Of a DNA stretch of 64,000 bases, positions 1 through 14,462 are shown one piece after another. This DNA is from Lingula anatina (taxonomy: Eukaryota > Brachiopoda > Lingulata > Lingulida > Lingulidae). The notes under the pieces were generated by a model, which made no database searches, was not told the DNA's origin, and saw only the letters and a list, made by a program, of their open reading frames with translations. Within the stretch, counting starts at the first letter, position 1. Each line of letters starts with the position of its first letter. The position numbers and the translations under genes are program-made. The stretch lies in the NCBI RefSeq assembly GCF_001039355.2, contig NW_019775836.1, forward strand, positions 124,001-188,000. Reading direction: 5' to 3'.

Positions 1-794
1 NNNNNNNNNNNNNNNNNNNNNNNNNNNNNNNNNNNNNNNNNNNNNNNNNNNNNNNNNNNNNNNNNNNNNNNNNNNNNNNNNNNNNNNNNNNNNNNNNNNN
101 NNNNNNNNNNNNNNNNNNNNNNNNNNNNNNNNNNNNNNNNNNNNNNNNNNNNNNNNNNNNNNNNNNNNNNNNNNNNNNNNNNNNNNNNNNNNNNNNNNNN
201 NNNNNNNNNNNNNNNNNNNNNNNNNNNNNNNNNNNNNNNNNNNNNNNNNNNNNNNNNNNNNNNNNNNNNNNNNNNNNNNNNNNNNNNNNNNNNNNNNNNN
301 NNNNNNNNNNNNNNNNNNNNNNNNNNNNNNNNNNNNNNNNNNNNNNNNNNNNNNNNNNNNNNNNNNNNNNNNNNNNNNNNNNNNNNNNNNNNNNNNNNNN
401 NNNNNNNNNNNNNNNNNNNNNNNNNNNNNNNNNNNNNNNNNNNNNNNNNNNNNNNNNNNNNNNNNNNNNNNNNNNNNNNNNNNNNNNNNNNNNNNNNNNN
501 NNNNNNNNNNNNNNNNNNNNNNNNNNNNNNNNNNNNNNNNNNNNNNNNNNNNNNNNNNNNNNNNNNNNNNNNNNNNNNNNNNNNNNNNNNNNNNNNNNNN
601 NNNNNNNNNNNNNNNNNNNNNNNNNNNNNNNNNNNNNNNNNNNNNNNNNNNNNNNNNNNNNNNNNNNNNNNNNNNNNNNNNNNNNNNNNNNNNNNNNNNN
701 NNNNNNNNNNNNNNNNNNNNNNNNNNNNNNNNNNNNNNNNNNNNNNNNNNNNNNNNNNNNNNNNNNNNNNNNNNNNNNNNNNNNNNNNNNNNNN
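1..794. other. Assembly gap (N run)
   Basis: Unsequenced bases. The 5' exons of the PP1 gene that begins before position 921 must lie in or beyond this gap. Confidence 0.99.
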
Positions 795-895
795 CATGTC
801 ATAACTTCATAAGAGTTTATATTTAAAATTCCTCAATGTATCACTGGCTTAATTTTCAAAAAAAAAAAGAAAAAAAAACATCATGTTTCTTTTAG

Positions 896-2084
<1,189 letters not shown>

Positions 2085-4300
2085 ACTTTGAACTCTGTTA
2101 CCTTGAACATTTACACTAGCTGACTGCACAAACATTGTGCAGTGCCCAGAAATTATATTGATGGGCCATAGGATTGGGACATTACTCCCGATCTATACAT
2201 CTTCAGATCTTGACCTTTATATCTATATGAATACATATACATATATATCATCTGATATATAGCCAGTCGTTTTTTATGCAAGACCACTGTGGCGTTGGAG
2301 AGGAATTTTTCATGTGTTATTTGAAGTAGCAGGCAATGTGCTGCATTAATCTGTGGAATTGCTTGTACCACTTGGCATGGTGGTGTTATGTTTAGTGAAT
2401 GGCGACCTTTTGCTCATTCTAGCATGGAAGAACTTTACAAAAGAAAATAAGGTGTTACATTTTTCTTTTACAAGTTGGTCTCTGAAATGGTTGTATTTTT
2501 TTTTTTAGTTCATTAGTATTGTCATAAAGATATGCTGGTGTACACCAGGTTAGGAGTAAGTGTGATGGTGATTGTCACAATTAATGTGGTATTTGTTAAA
2601 AGAGGAAAATGAAGTGTGTTAGATGTGACAGTGATCACAACCAAAATGTCACAATTTTTCAAGATGATATTGTTTTGTTGCATATTGTAAATTTTTTTAT
2701 GATAACCATGACAACATTCTCACCACTTGGATTACACTTTTTTTTCCCGTTTTTGGACACTTTTGTTGTACAAATTGATATTCAGATCTTTCTAGCTTAA
2801 ATAAGTTTCCAAGTTGTACTTTAGATGATAATCCTAAAGCATACCTCTGGGTCTTTTAAAAGTAAAAAAAAATTATGTCTTTGACAAAGAAATGAGAAGA
2901 GAATATTACTTCCTTGTATTTTGTTATGCCCATTGTGCCGGGGCAGCTAGCCAGCACCTTCTCATATGTCAAAATATCTCCACAGTCATCCAGTTTAATG
3001 TTAATAATACAATTCAGTTGCTTCCTAGTTAAAAATTCTGTGATAAGGATGGCACATTAACTTTACCTGTTAATAGAAAACACACGCTTTTTGACATTTT
3101 TTTCATTTGTAGCATCAGCTTTTCATTGAAATGTTTATGAAGGCAAGTGGGTTTCAGTTTCCTTAAATTCACAACAATAAGTCACATTAACATCTCCCCC
3201 TCGTTTCGTTTCTCCCACCCCTTTTATGTTCATTTCAGCTCATCATTTGCAGTTAGCTATCATTTTCATCCTGTAGATTTATAATAATTTATTTCTGTTT
3301 TGTAACAAACGTGTTCTTTTTAGTTGGATCAGTTAAATGTGTTAAAATAGTATGCATGCATTGTCACTCATATGTTGGACATAGAAATAGAGATAAAACT
3401 GTACACTGCAAAGACATTATCTCTTAAATATCCTTTTGATATCATTGATTACAAAACTTAGCCATCAGTGCATGATTATTATATCCTGGATTATTATAGA
3501 CTGAATGCAGCTGATCTTCACTTGTGAATAATAGTGAACATGTGTATTCTTTTTGTATATCATTTATTTTTCTTTTTGTAAAATATTATATCCCACCCCA
3601 CCAGCAAGCTACTGTCCACCATTAGTGACAATATTGATACAGTATGAAGTGCTCATTAGTGTTAGATGGTCAGGCAGGAAAAGGTTATTTACAATGGGTA
3701 TCTTCATGGGTGTGGCAGTTTCCTATAAAAAAAGAAATTTAAATTTAGTAATCTGATTATAAGATATGTGAATATGTTACTAAAATGATACAATTGGTTA
3801 AAACAATGATGGAATTGAAGTATTCAGCTTGCTAGTTTTTGAACAAAAAATCTTAGCTTTTTGTGGTGAAACTGTTAAGAAAATGGGCAACTTGAATCAG
3901 GCTTTTTGTCTTGTTTTGAGAGGTCAGAGGTCAAGTTTTGTTTCCTTTAAGTAAAACTGGGGAGAATGATATTCTCGTTTACTAATGGATGCCCATATTG
4001 CGAAAAACTATTGAGACATTTGCACATTTCACTGAAAGGTTGAATGCCCAATGGCCAAAAGCTTTATATTGTACCATATTATATAAGTGATGCAGTGGAA
4101 AATTGTTCCTATGCTGGAAGAACATATTATGACATAACCGGACCTGACTTGACCTGCAGTACTATTGGATTGTTTTATGTGTGTTATGCATCTTGACATC
4201 ATCATCATTGTTTCTCCAGGTTGGAGTTAAACTTGCTCACAATTTAGTGGCCTTCCATGATATAGAAATAAATCAGAACTTCATGCTTAATTCATATTTT
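2085..4300 (+). other. Probable long 3' UTR of the PP1 gene
   Basis: No supportable gene lies between the PP1 stop and the GTPBP2 start. The sequence is AT-rich. It holds a copy of a dispersed motif, GTGTTAGATGTGACAGTG, at 2616-2633. A canonical AATAAA at 4267-4272 followed by T/GT-rich sequence is a plausible polyadenylation signal, which would make the UTR about 2.2 kb. Other signals nearer the stop cannot be excluded. From about 4300 to 4817 the sequence probably contains the GTPBP2 promoter and 5' UTR; I see no clear TATA box there. Confidence 0.5.
4267..4272 (+). terminator. Candidate poly(A) signal of PP1 gene
   Basis: Canonical AATAAA followed within 60 bases by a T-rich, GT-containing stretch. 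It is assigned to the PP1 transcript by position only. Confidence 0.35.
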
Positions 4301-4817
4301 CTTGTGTAGTATTTTATTTTTATTTATTTTAAAAAATATTATTTATTTATTTTTGTGTGTGTAATTGAGTCGATTTGGTTTTAATAACAGGGCACAATTC
4401 TGAAAAGCTCTTTTGTAACAAGAATGGGACACCAGTCAGGCAAGCACAAAGTTATTTTCATGGAACATGAGAGATGGCAGCACCTCCAAGCGTTAATAAA
4501 GTGGGTCATCTGACGCTATGGAACTAATTTTATATAGGGCGGACTTACATTTCATAATTCTGCATTCTAAAAAAGTTTTGACATTGGTGTATAATGTTAC
4601 TTTCCCACCTTTGTGGTATAAATCAACGATAAACCAGCCGTCATGGTGGCTTGTCTTGTTAATTATCAACATCCGGGACACTTCACAGGTGATATGCCAA
4701 CGATTGCAGCTGAGTTTACAAACATTTCGTCAGTTTTGTGCAAGTGTGTGTGAAGGGGTCTGGAGATAAACGAGCCCCATAACAACTGGAGGCGTTTCGT
4801 AGGATGGAAGCTTTGTC

Positions 4818-7800
4818 ATGGAGCATAGTATAGCACTATTCGATCCCAACACCACGGACGAAAATGTTTTACCAGCTGCTCTCCCGCCGGAGGTAAGTTA
4901 CCGTGCAAGTTGTACTCCTGTCAAATTTGTGTCATGCAATCTGCCTCACTTTAAAAGACTCAGTTTCATAATTGAAAAAGTTTATATAGCATTTTCAATC
5001 AGGATGTAATTCTCGAATCGTGCACAAAGTCATTGAAAGGTTTTGATTTTTACGGAGCTCAATACATACTGTATACAGTGTATGTAAACATAATTTTCGT
5101 TGATCAGCAAGTTTGTTGGACAAGCCCCGACATGATTAATGTCATAGACAACCATTACCTTATCATTTACCGTACACGGAACCAGCTACACCCAAACCTG
5201 CTTGACAAACGCAGTGGATGTTTTTTTATGATAGCCATAAATTCTAAATCAATATTTTATCTTATTTGATTTTATTATTATTATTTGCCCACTTAAAAGA
5301 GTTTACAAGTCATATTTTTAATTTTCTCTAAATGTTTCATTTTGAATGCTTTAAAATACTGTAGTGTTTTGGGGGGACAATGCCTAACTTGACTGGGAAT
5401 TGAAACCAGGACACTTGTTCACCATCATACACCATGTGAGTGCTCTCCTACTTGGCTGTTGAGCCTGGATCTCCCCCTGCCAGTCACTACACTCCAAACA
5501 GAAGAACATCCAAATATTTTAGTGTAATATAGTTACTTGACATCTTTTTCATACTATCAGTATTTTAAATGGCCTGAATTTTTTCATTTATTTATTTTTC
5601 AGATTGAAGAAGGGAATGTTGAATATAAGGTGAGAATATGATTGCAAATATCTACTAGTAACAGGGGCGGATTAGGTCGTCTTCTGGGTCTTCCGAAGAC
5701 GGTCAGATTTTCAAGTTTAATTTACGGGTATCTATTTTTTCTGTTGGAAGACGGTCAAAATTGGAGGATGAATCAACATAGATAATTTGGAAGACTGTCA
5801 GTAAATAACTGTGGATCTGCCCCTGAGTAAAACAAGGTTCACAATTTTGAGAAAGACACTAAACATGAAGTCATGTACAACCCATGTATAATGATATTTG
5901 GACAAAATGTTTTTTAATTGCATTAAACAAGAAATTAATGAGTTACTGAAGAAGAGAAGTCTGTTTTAATTTTAACTGCTTTGATACACTTTTTGTGATT
6001 GTGTGTAGTATTGTATAGTAGTTCATCAAAATAAACCTTTGATCCTAAAATTAAAGTAAGGTGAAAGTTGAGACTTTTATTACTGTGCCTCTTATCTGTC
6101 TCAAGTTGAAACTAGTGAACCCATCAGTAAGCAGATTTGAGCATTTGGTCACTCAGATGAAATGGAGGCTGGCAGAGGGAGAGGGGGAAGCAATATACGA
6201 GATAGGAGTAGAGGACAGTGGGATGTTAGCTGGACTTACGGAGGAGGAAATGACAGCTTCCATGGAAACCTTGACTCGGATGGCTGACAAGTAAGTTTAG
6301 TTACTAAAAATATGAAGCAAACTACATAGTAAAAGAGGTGATATAAAATTTTTCCTCACTTGATTGTCACTTGAATCTTTGATACAGGAGGGTGAGTTAT
6401 TACCTTACGAGGCTTGTGCTGATGTATTATTTTTTTCCCAATTTCACAAGAAAGTGAATTTTGTTCACAATAAACTTTCATTTTCTTTATTTTCAAAATC
6501 TGCATTTCACAGCTTAGTTGGTAACAAATTAACAATATAAATTTAGATACTATGTGATTTCTATTCTAGACTTGGTGCTAGTATCACACTCCTTCGTGAT
6601 CGCACGATAGAAGATGAATCAACTGCTGTATGCAGGCGTGCAGCAGAGGTTCTGGTCAGGAAAGTCCCAGATGACCAACAGGTACGTAAACATGGGACAT
6701 ACCAGTTCACTTAATAGCTATTAGACAACACTATACTAGTATGTAGATTTGTGATAATTGTAACCTCCTATGTCCTAAACATGCTTAATAGGATGAAAGC
6801 ATGCAAACAAACACAGGCACACACTCCTTTTTAAAGCCAATTATTTAAGTGTCACACTTATTGCAATTATCTCTTGTCACACCCGACACAATTACCTCAT
6901 TGTAATTCCTAACACAATTCTATTTGCCTTTCAGTTTATAGATGTGAGACTGGCAGTGCTAGGGAATGCAGATGCCGGAAAGAGCACTCTGCTAGGAGTG
7001 CTTACACAGGGAGAACTGGACAATGGGCATGGCCGGGCACGTCTCAACTTGTTCAGACATTTGCATGAGATTCAGTCTGGCAGGACATCTAGTATTAGCC
7101 ATGAGATTTTGGGTTTTACAAACAATGGAGAGGTGAGAATGAAAAGGAACTGCAACAATCTGTAAAATAAATTTGTTCAAGTGCTGCGTTCCTTGCTCCT
7201 GTTAGTTTTTAAAGCAAATCTATGATAAAAAGAGTTGTTAAAATGTTGTGGGTACTGTACTTGGATGAGTTTACTGTATCTTCCTCTTAATAATGTGCTA
7301 ACCTAAATCTGGTAAGTTCATAGCTTACAAACCCTTAGGACAAAAAAGGTGACTCGTGTCTGTCTATGGGAATTTTTTGTCACAACCTTTGAACTCCAAG
7401 CATGATTACATACCATACAAAGTTACATGTAATTTTTTCTCCTTCCCCAGGTGGTCAACTATAGTGAATCTCGTAGTATAGAAGAAATTTGTGAGAACTC
7501 CAGCAAGCTAATAACCATGATAGATTTGGCAGGACATCACAAATACCTAAAGACAACGATATTTGGTCTCACTGGCTATGCCCCCGACTTCGCCATGCTT
7601 GTTATTAGTGCCAATACTGGCATAGGTATGTACAACTGAATTTATAAAGTCCTGTTGTCTTTTTATACATTTTTCTTAATAAAACCATATATGTGGATAC
7701 TGGCTACAGTTTATATGGTACCCAGTCAATTGCTGGTATAATGTGTATCATTTTGAAAAACAAAAAATTTTGGGAGACATTGCTTTTCTTAATGTGTGCA

Positions 7801-8255
7801 TTCCTAATGAAATTTTAAGGCTGCCATAAAGAAGAAAAAATTGATGAGTTGATATAGTACTCTGTAGATAAAAAGCAGTATATTTTCACATGTCCAATAT
7901 TAATTGACAAAAGCTTGGTTATGAAGAACTATAATATCCTTCACTTGATATTAAACTCTCAATTCTTATTTCTATTTTTCAAGCTGGTACTACAAAAGAA
8001 CATCTTGGTCTTGCCTTAGCAGTAGATGTCCCGGTGTTTTACGTTATAAGTAAAATAGACATGAGTCGCCCTACTTACATTGAGCGCACTATAACACACC
8101 TTGAGCGCTTGTTGAAGTCACCTGGGTGTAATAAGATCCCATTCCGTGTGGAAACAGAAGATGATGCCATGGTTGCAGCCACCAGGTTTAACTCCAATGA
8201 GTAAGATTCCTATTTATTCCTACTGTAACATGTAACATTCTAGAACTGTAGTACG

Positions 8256-8311
<56 letters not shown>

Positions 8312-10598
8312 TAATAGGGGTTTATTTGTTAATTTATGGATTAAAGTAAAAACTATATTTATTAACCATTTTTGAATGCAAATTGGATTGATTTTTTCAG
8401 CTTCATATGTTATCCATAGTATTGTTTTTTTACAATTAAAATGTAGCTATCACTGCATTTAGAAATGGAAAAATAATTATTTTCTTAAGGGGTTTGTGAC
8501 ACTGATATTACTCTTTCAGGATTGCCCCCATCTTCCAGTTATCCAGTGTCAGTGGAAAGAACATCAACATACTTCTCAAGTTTCTCAATGTCTTGCCACC
8601 ACTTCACAGTGCCAAATCCAGGGAGCACTTGCTCCAGGAACCTGCTCTGCACATGGTGAGTTCACTGGTTTTGATACCACCACCAGTTAAGTGCTATAAA
8701 TCAGATACACTTTATATAGAATATACTATTGAATTCTATTTCTGGGCATACAAATTTGTCTAATTGATGGCATTGTTCGCCCTCTTGGAGACATCGCCTG
8801 GAGTACTGAGAGGGAGAAATAACATTGTCAACTAGACAACTTTGGAGGTCCAGAAATAGATTTAAACAGCTTACTTTATGTAAAATACAACTACATGACT
8901 GACATACATAGTTGTAGATACATTTTGTATTTCTACCTTGTACAGTCTGATTGTGAAATTGTGGTTTGTGTTGTTAGATGCATTTATATTTTGCTGCCAA
9001 TCAATTTGACAAGTTGTGTTTTCAAGTTTAATAGTTTTAAATATAGATTTTTCAACAATTTAGTAAAATTTTAGTTAAATCATAGCTTTAAAAAACCAAA
9101 AAGTTTAGTTTTACTTGTTTTTCAAGGTCAGACCTGAACTTAATGGGTCAGGTTGATATAAAAGTTGTCATTTGATTTACTTGCTGTAAAGGAATATTGT
9201 TTAAGAAGAAATACTTTTTCCTCAGGTTGATGAGGTCTACACGGTTCCAGAGGTTGGGACGGTGGTTGGGGGGACCCTTGTAAGGTAAGGAAATATTTTA
9301 TAGGAGATACAGATGATAATGACTGAATTTTGATTAATTAATGAAATTGTTTTTTTATTAATGGAATGTTTCTGATTATTTGGAACACATTATTTGGTTG
9401 TCATCACATTATGTGTATGTTCACATAGCATCTTTGTTTCAGAAATCAAAATTCACACTTGGACTTTGGACAGTGAAATTTATAACAGTTGCTGGAGAGA
9501 TATATAGAAGCCAAAAAGACTTAATAAATGTAATCATTTTTCTAGGGGTTGTATCAAGGAAGGTGAGAAGTTGTTAGCAGGACCAACAGACAATGGTCAC
9601 TTCAAGGAAGTATTTATCCACTCCCTGCATAGAAACCGCCTACCTTGCCGCCTTGTCCAGGCTGGTCAAACAGCTACTCTGTCACTTGGACACTGTCCAT
9701 TTAGTATACGAAAGGTAGGTGTACATAGTTATGTATTGACTACTAGCAGTTACATCTTTCGTGTATTTAAGTACTTTTTATTGAAAATACAGAATAGATG
9801 GTAGTCAGTATGGTCACTTGAAAATTATAGAATAAATCTTATGATTGATCTAAAAAAGCTGTATACTTGCATAATTTTTGGAGTTTTTTTGCATTTGGTG
9901 ATGTTAATATTAATTAATGTTATTGTGTTCTAAATTTGAGACATGATTGACTTACATGGTAAACTTACACAAACATATTGGTACCTATTATGTAAATTGT
10001 TTATGTTAGGGAATGGTCCTAGTAGATCGTCACTGTGAGCCAGTATCAAGCACCTGTTTTGAGGCCAGCATATATTTGCTGTTCCACTCAAAGAGCATTA
10101 GTAAAGGCTTCCAGACCACAGTCCACATAGGGAATGTTTGCCAGACTGCTATCTTAGAGTGGATGAACAAGGTGAGTAGGTTTCCACTTAAGAATATGTC
10201 ACTTCAATTGTTATATTTCTTTTAGATGGTACTCAGTTACTATCAAGATCTTTAAATTCTAGATGACATGCTGATATTTACCAATTCTAACATGCTTTGT
10301 GTCGGTCAGAAATGTCATAAATGCAGTGCAGTGAAAATTGCCATACATAAATGTAAAAAAAAAAACTTTATACAGAAAGAAAATTGTCAAGGTTAATACC
10401 ACTTACTATTGTTTCCTTGTGTATTGACAGGAGTGTCTGCAAACCAATGAAAAGGCCCAAGTAAGATTCAGATTCATCAAGCAACCGGAATATATTGTGG
10501 AGGGGTCAAGACTCCTGTTTCGAGATGGAAAAACCAAGGGAATGGGAGAGGTCACAAAAATATTCCCCTATGAATTTGATGACAGGCAAGATAGATGA
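4818..10598 (+). CDS. GTPBP2: GTP-binding protein 2 (GTPBP1/2 family translational GTPase), complete
   Basis: Twelve exons: 4818-4892, 5603-5629, 6106-6290, 6570-6681, 6935-7132, 7451-7625, 7984-8200, 8520-8655, 9226-9284, 9546-9714, 10010-10171 and 10431-10598 (TGA). All junctions are GT-AG and the sum is 1683 nt, or 560 residues. The start ATG at 4818 gives [11 protein letters not shown] and leads into [10 protein letters not shown], the conserved N-terminal region of the family. G1 is GNADAGKS, G3 is [10 protein letters not shown]4 is SKID and G5 is SSVSG. The stretch [20 protein letters not shown] marks GTPBP2 rather than GTPBP1. C-terminal beta-barrel domains like those of EF-Tu follow ([26 protein letters not shown]). 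The family is known to rescue stalled ribosomes in the cytosol; human GTPBP2 is about 600 residues. A MITE lies in the intron after exon 2. Confidence 0.95.
5662..5825. mobile_element. MITE with CAGGGGC...GCCCCTG ends, in a GTPBP2 intron
   Basis: A 164-bp non-coding element. Its left end, CAGGGGCGGAT, pairs with its right end, ATCTGCCCCTG, as imperfect terminal inverted repeats. It is flanked by a direct repeat AGTAA at 5657-5661 and 5826-5830. The inner part contains repeated GAAGACGGTCA segments. The ends resemble hAT-type MITEs, but the duplication is 5 bp, not the usual 8 bp. Confidence 0.7.
8261..8309. repeat. (TA)n microsatellite
   Basis: An uninterrupted TA dinucleotide run of about 48 bp in the GTPBP2 intron between exons 7 and 8. 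Confidence 0.97.
8736..8859. repeat. Inverted-repeat element in a GTPBP2 intron
   Basis: CTATTTCTGG at 8736-8745 is the perfect reverse complement of CCAGAAATAG at 8850-8859. This is the size of a small MITE, but I could not find a clear target-site duplication. Confidence 0.4.
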
Positions 10599-11660
10599 AC
10601 TGACAAGAGTAAAATTACATGGGTCAAGTTCATTATAGATCTAGGTCAAAGCTTAAATTGGAGTCAACATAGGGTCATAGATCATAGTAGAATCCCCATA
10701 CGTGTTAGTGCCATGATTGGACTTTGCAATCGTGTTGTATCAGTCGTTTAAGGCTTCATGCAATTTGTTTAACAGTTCAGCATAAAGATATTTTGGCAGC
10801 ATTAATTTTGCAACTTTTATCGAAGGCTTGAGACCCTTCATGAGAACCAGTTAGTTATATTAATTGATTGAAAATGCCGTGTGGAATTTTTACCACACAT
10901 GGTTAGAAGTCAACTATTAGCTTCTGGTTTCTTACAAGATTTTTGTTACCATATTTGGTATTATATTTTTAAATCGTGAGATACTTTTGGCTGTAATGTT
11001 TGTAGAAGAATACTTGGAATCTGTGTCAATTATTTTGAAAATGAGGCTTTTCAGTCCATTTAAATCTGCTTTTAATGTGCATGCAAATTTACAGAGCAAA
11101 TTTTTTTAATGGAATTGTCCATTAGATGGGTGAGATGGCCAGGAGTGACTGAAACACTGACTATCCATTGCCTTCATTCAATGTGAAGCAGTTCTAAACC
11201 GTAGCTACCATGTAGTCAAATGAAGTCAGATATCAATGGCAGTTTTACTGTCACTGCAAGACTGTCAATTTAGCCAATATTTTGCTGTAGATTAGTGGAT
11301 TTGAGGTACCTATGGTCCTGTACCTACAATGGTTTGGTGCCATACTGTACCTATCATTTCTGGTACCATGGAACCACGTACCATAGTCCTGTTTTTTTTT
11401 ATATATTTTTTATATTACTGTTCAAAAACTCTTTAGTATTTTATAATATAGTATGTATCTTAGGCTCCACATTTTAGCTTTTAAACTTGTTTTGATAGTA
11501 ATTATTGTTAGTGTATTTATATGTGAAGTTGTATCAGTTGTTGCATCATGGGCATGTTCAAAAATTGAATGTAATTGAAGGAATTCTATTTCAGGTAATT
11601 TATTGCATTTTTGAATCCTAAAGATTGTTTTCAATAAATGTTTTGTGTGTTAAACCTAAC
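10599..11660 (+). other. GTPBP2 3' UTR
   Basis: Non-coding and AT-rich. It ends near an AATAAA at 11633-11638 that is followed by TGTTTTGTGTG, a good GU-rich downstream element. No other gene is supported here. Confidence 0.6.
11633..11638 (+). terminator. Poly(A) signal of GTPBP2
   Basis: Canonical AATAAA about 1.04 kb after the GTPBP2 stop, with a GT-rich element immediately downstream. Confidence 0.6.
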
Positions 11661-14050
11661 GTGTTGTTTGTACCATGTATGGGTTAAGATTCATCAGAAA
11701 AGACCGCTTATATATTCATATATTTGATTTTAGATTGGAACCTTTAACCATGTTAAATCAGGCTTTGTTTATATTACTGTTTTGCCTCAACCAAAGATTT
11801 AAGGCGAAAAGCAGAAAAATAATCCCGAGGAAAAGTTTTTTTATGAAAATGGCCCTCCCCACACAAATTCACACAAAGATTTGTGTCTGCAATATTTACT
11901 GATTCTGTCTAAACCAATAGCATTCCGTCAAGTGTTGAGTGGGTAAGGTATACGGCATTGGCGTATTCTGCAATGAGGGAACTTGAGGCAGTAATGATGA
12001 AATAAGCTCTGTTTATCATAAGCTATAGTCTTGTCAATTGGTCTGTAAGATTTTAAAAGCAGTGGTAGATGCGCCTTTCCTGTGAGAGTTATTACAAACA
12101 ACTCCATAAATCAAAATGCATCATCCCTGTTATCAGTAATAGTTGTGCTCTGTATGCTCTCTGTATGCAACTTAGAAGAGCCTAATGAATTATATTGATG
12201 CACATACAGTGGACGATGAGTAGTTGTAACCTTGGACATAAGAACATAATTATGTCCAAGTTGTAACTAACTTATGCCACGGCTGGCGCTTTGAACAATA
12301 GGATGAACGCACCGAAGCGTATGAAAATACAGGCAAGCTTGTGCCCGAAATACATTGTTCGAAACGCCAGCCGTGGTATAATTAGCATAACAGTCGCTCC
12401 GTGCAGCATGAGCTGTCTTCCAGAATAGTCATTTGACGGCTGGAGTCTGTAAGAAGAGGACGCAGGATAAGTGTGGCGAATCCGCGAGGCAGAATATTTC
12501 ATTCAGCGTTGATATACGAATATGCCTTGTGAGTGGCATTTCCTCAACAAGTAAGAAATATAAGCGTATAAGAATGAAAACGAGTTACGTCGTACGTGCA
12601 CAATTCCATGGTATGTACAGCTACATGTATCACCAGAGTAATTTGCATACTTCGTGAACTTTGTGAATCCAATTTTGATAAAGCAAGGAGTTATAACTCC
12701 TTGGATAAAGTTTGTTTATGGGTGTTTTCCGGGTGCTTCTTTTATTCAATATTTTGTTGAACAGGCCTAACAGGCTCACTTTTCTTTGTAGTTGAGATGT
12801 TATTTCTTACAGTTAACTTATTTCTCATATTTGCTCGAGTTTATTTTATCAGGAAATAATATCCGTATATTTTCACATGTTCTAAACTTCAGGCTTGACA
12901 GTTGTCTTGGTGATTCATTGATTTTACGAAAAAGCGTAAGTTGATAATCTCTAAAATTCTTTTTAAATACCGATAAATAGAAGTATAATGTAAAAGTTGC
13001 TATCATATAAGATCCTTTTTGGTACCCAGAGACTGTCGGTTTGGTGCCACCAGAACAAATAAGTATTTTCAAACACCTGATTTAACCAGAGAAGAATTTC
13101 AACAGCTGTATTATAAGAATAAATCAATTTTTTAATCATCTTTTTCTAGAATTTGTAGTTGATGTAGTAGTATGTTCGTAATACTTCTCAAGTGCCATTA
13201 GCATTTGGCAGTTTGGTGTTCAGCTAGCCTCAATCCGACTTTTTCAACATCAATCCAAGTCTTTCAATGTTCAGTTAATTTTATCTTAGTTCGAATCTTA
13301 TTGCTTTAGGAATTTGAACCATGTCACTAATAACGTTGTCTTTAAATTTCAGACCTGCCATATCGTTTGCCGAAACACTGCAAAATGCACCGATAGCTGG
13401 CCTTGCCCTCTGCTCTAATTTTGGAAATGGACGAACACGAGCTTGCGTTTGCTGTAATATTCAAATGATCTTAAACCTACATGTTAAAATAATATACTTA
13501 CATGGATTGTGTTCCTTTTTCAATAATACAAATTTATTTTTCAACTTAAACCTTGGGTATTAGTCATTATCTTTTTCAAATTGCTCCTTGGAACACATTT
13601 GGATTTATGATTCTATTTAAAACTCAATTTTCTGTCATACTTTATTATAGTAATTATATTGTATTATAGTAATTGTGTCATTATCAGTGTTTAGATTGCC
13701 ATGACGTAATTTTCAAAGTATTTTAATAACACAGCTTTCAAACTTTAGTATAAAAGTGCATTTTTCACCTTACCGCTAGTTGAAACCTATTAAGGCGATC
13801 AACTACTGTATCATTTGCCACTATAATTCACTTTGTAAAAGTCAGTTTGGTTTGCTTATTATTCGTAAATGCTCCATTATGGTGCTTGTGGACGACAAAC
13901 TGCTTGAATAAATGCGCTTTTAGTTCTAATCTTGATGTCAAATATGCAGAAATAAAAGCAATATTAATTTGTACCGAATTTTAAAAATTGTGATAGTTTG
14001 TAAGATGCAGTGCATCATTTCACAAAATATAACTTTGAGTATATTGTGGA
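11661..14050. other. Intergenic sequence without a supportable gene
   Basis: All open frames are short and of low-complexity composition. The sequence includes a hairpin at about 12231-12260 with CTTGGACATA and TATGTCCAAG arms, and the longer inverted repeat at 12274-12379 listed separately. Confidence 0.6.
12274..12379. repeat. Inverted repeat with 26-bp arms
   Basis: The left arm 12274-12299 contains GCCACGGCTGGCGC. The right arm 12354-12379 is its reverse complement with about three mismatches. The whole unit is 106 bp and more GC-rich than its surroundings. It could be a MITE core or a foldback element. Confidence 0.65.
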
Positions 14051-14064
14051 ACTGACTATTGTAC

Positions 14065-14160
14065 TACTATTGTAATCATATAATAATAAATAATACTACT
14101 ATTGTAATCATATAATAATAAATAATACTACTTTTGTAGTTATCTAATAATAAATAATAC
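14065..14160. repeat. Tandem repeat, about 43 bp, 2-3 copies
   Basis: The unit contains ACTACTATTGTAATCATA followed by TAATAATAAATAAT. The first two copies are nearly identical and the third is diverged. Confidence 0.7.
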
Positions 14161-14277
14161 ACTTTAATTTCAAAGTTCGCAATAAGTGTGATAATAGTTT
14201 ATTCAATGCTTTTTTGTCATGATGTATTTGAGAAATCGCCGCTGGGATAATCTTATTCATTCGATTTGGAAGTGGGT

Positions 14278-14462
14278 CGAATCCATTACTATGAGGGGTG
14301 ACAGGTGGGGCGAGTCCATTCCACTTTTGAGNTCCGTTTTGGAGGGGTGACAGGTGGGGTGAGCCCATTTCGTTTTTGAGGGGTGACAGGTGGGGCGAGT
14401 CCATTCCATTTTGAGGGGTGATAGGTGGGGCGAGTCCATAACTACTTTGAGGGGTGATAGGT
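14278..14462. repeat. Tandem minisatellite, about 40 bp, 4-5 copies
   Basis: The repeated core GAGGGGTGACAGGTGGGG alternates with CGAGTCCATT-type spacers. Copies vary by T/C changes. A single ambiguous base lies at 14332. Frames on the minus strand give repeated SPHLSPL peptides, which are a by-product of the repeat rather than a gene. Confidence 0.8.

Noticed and set aside
14144-14439. Minus-strand repeated-peptide ORFs (SPHLSPL)
   Set aside because: By-product of a 40-bp minisatellite; contains an ambiguous base and no gene signals.
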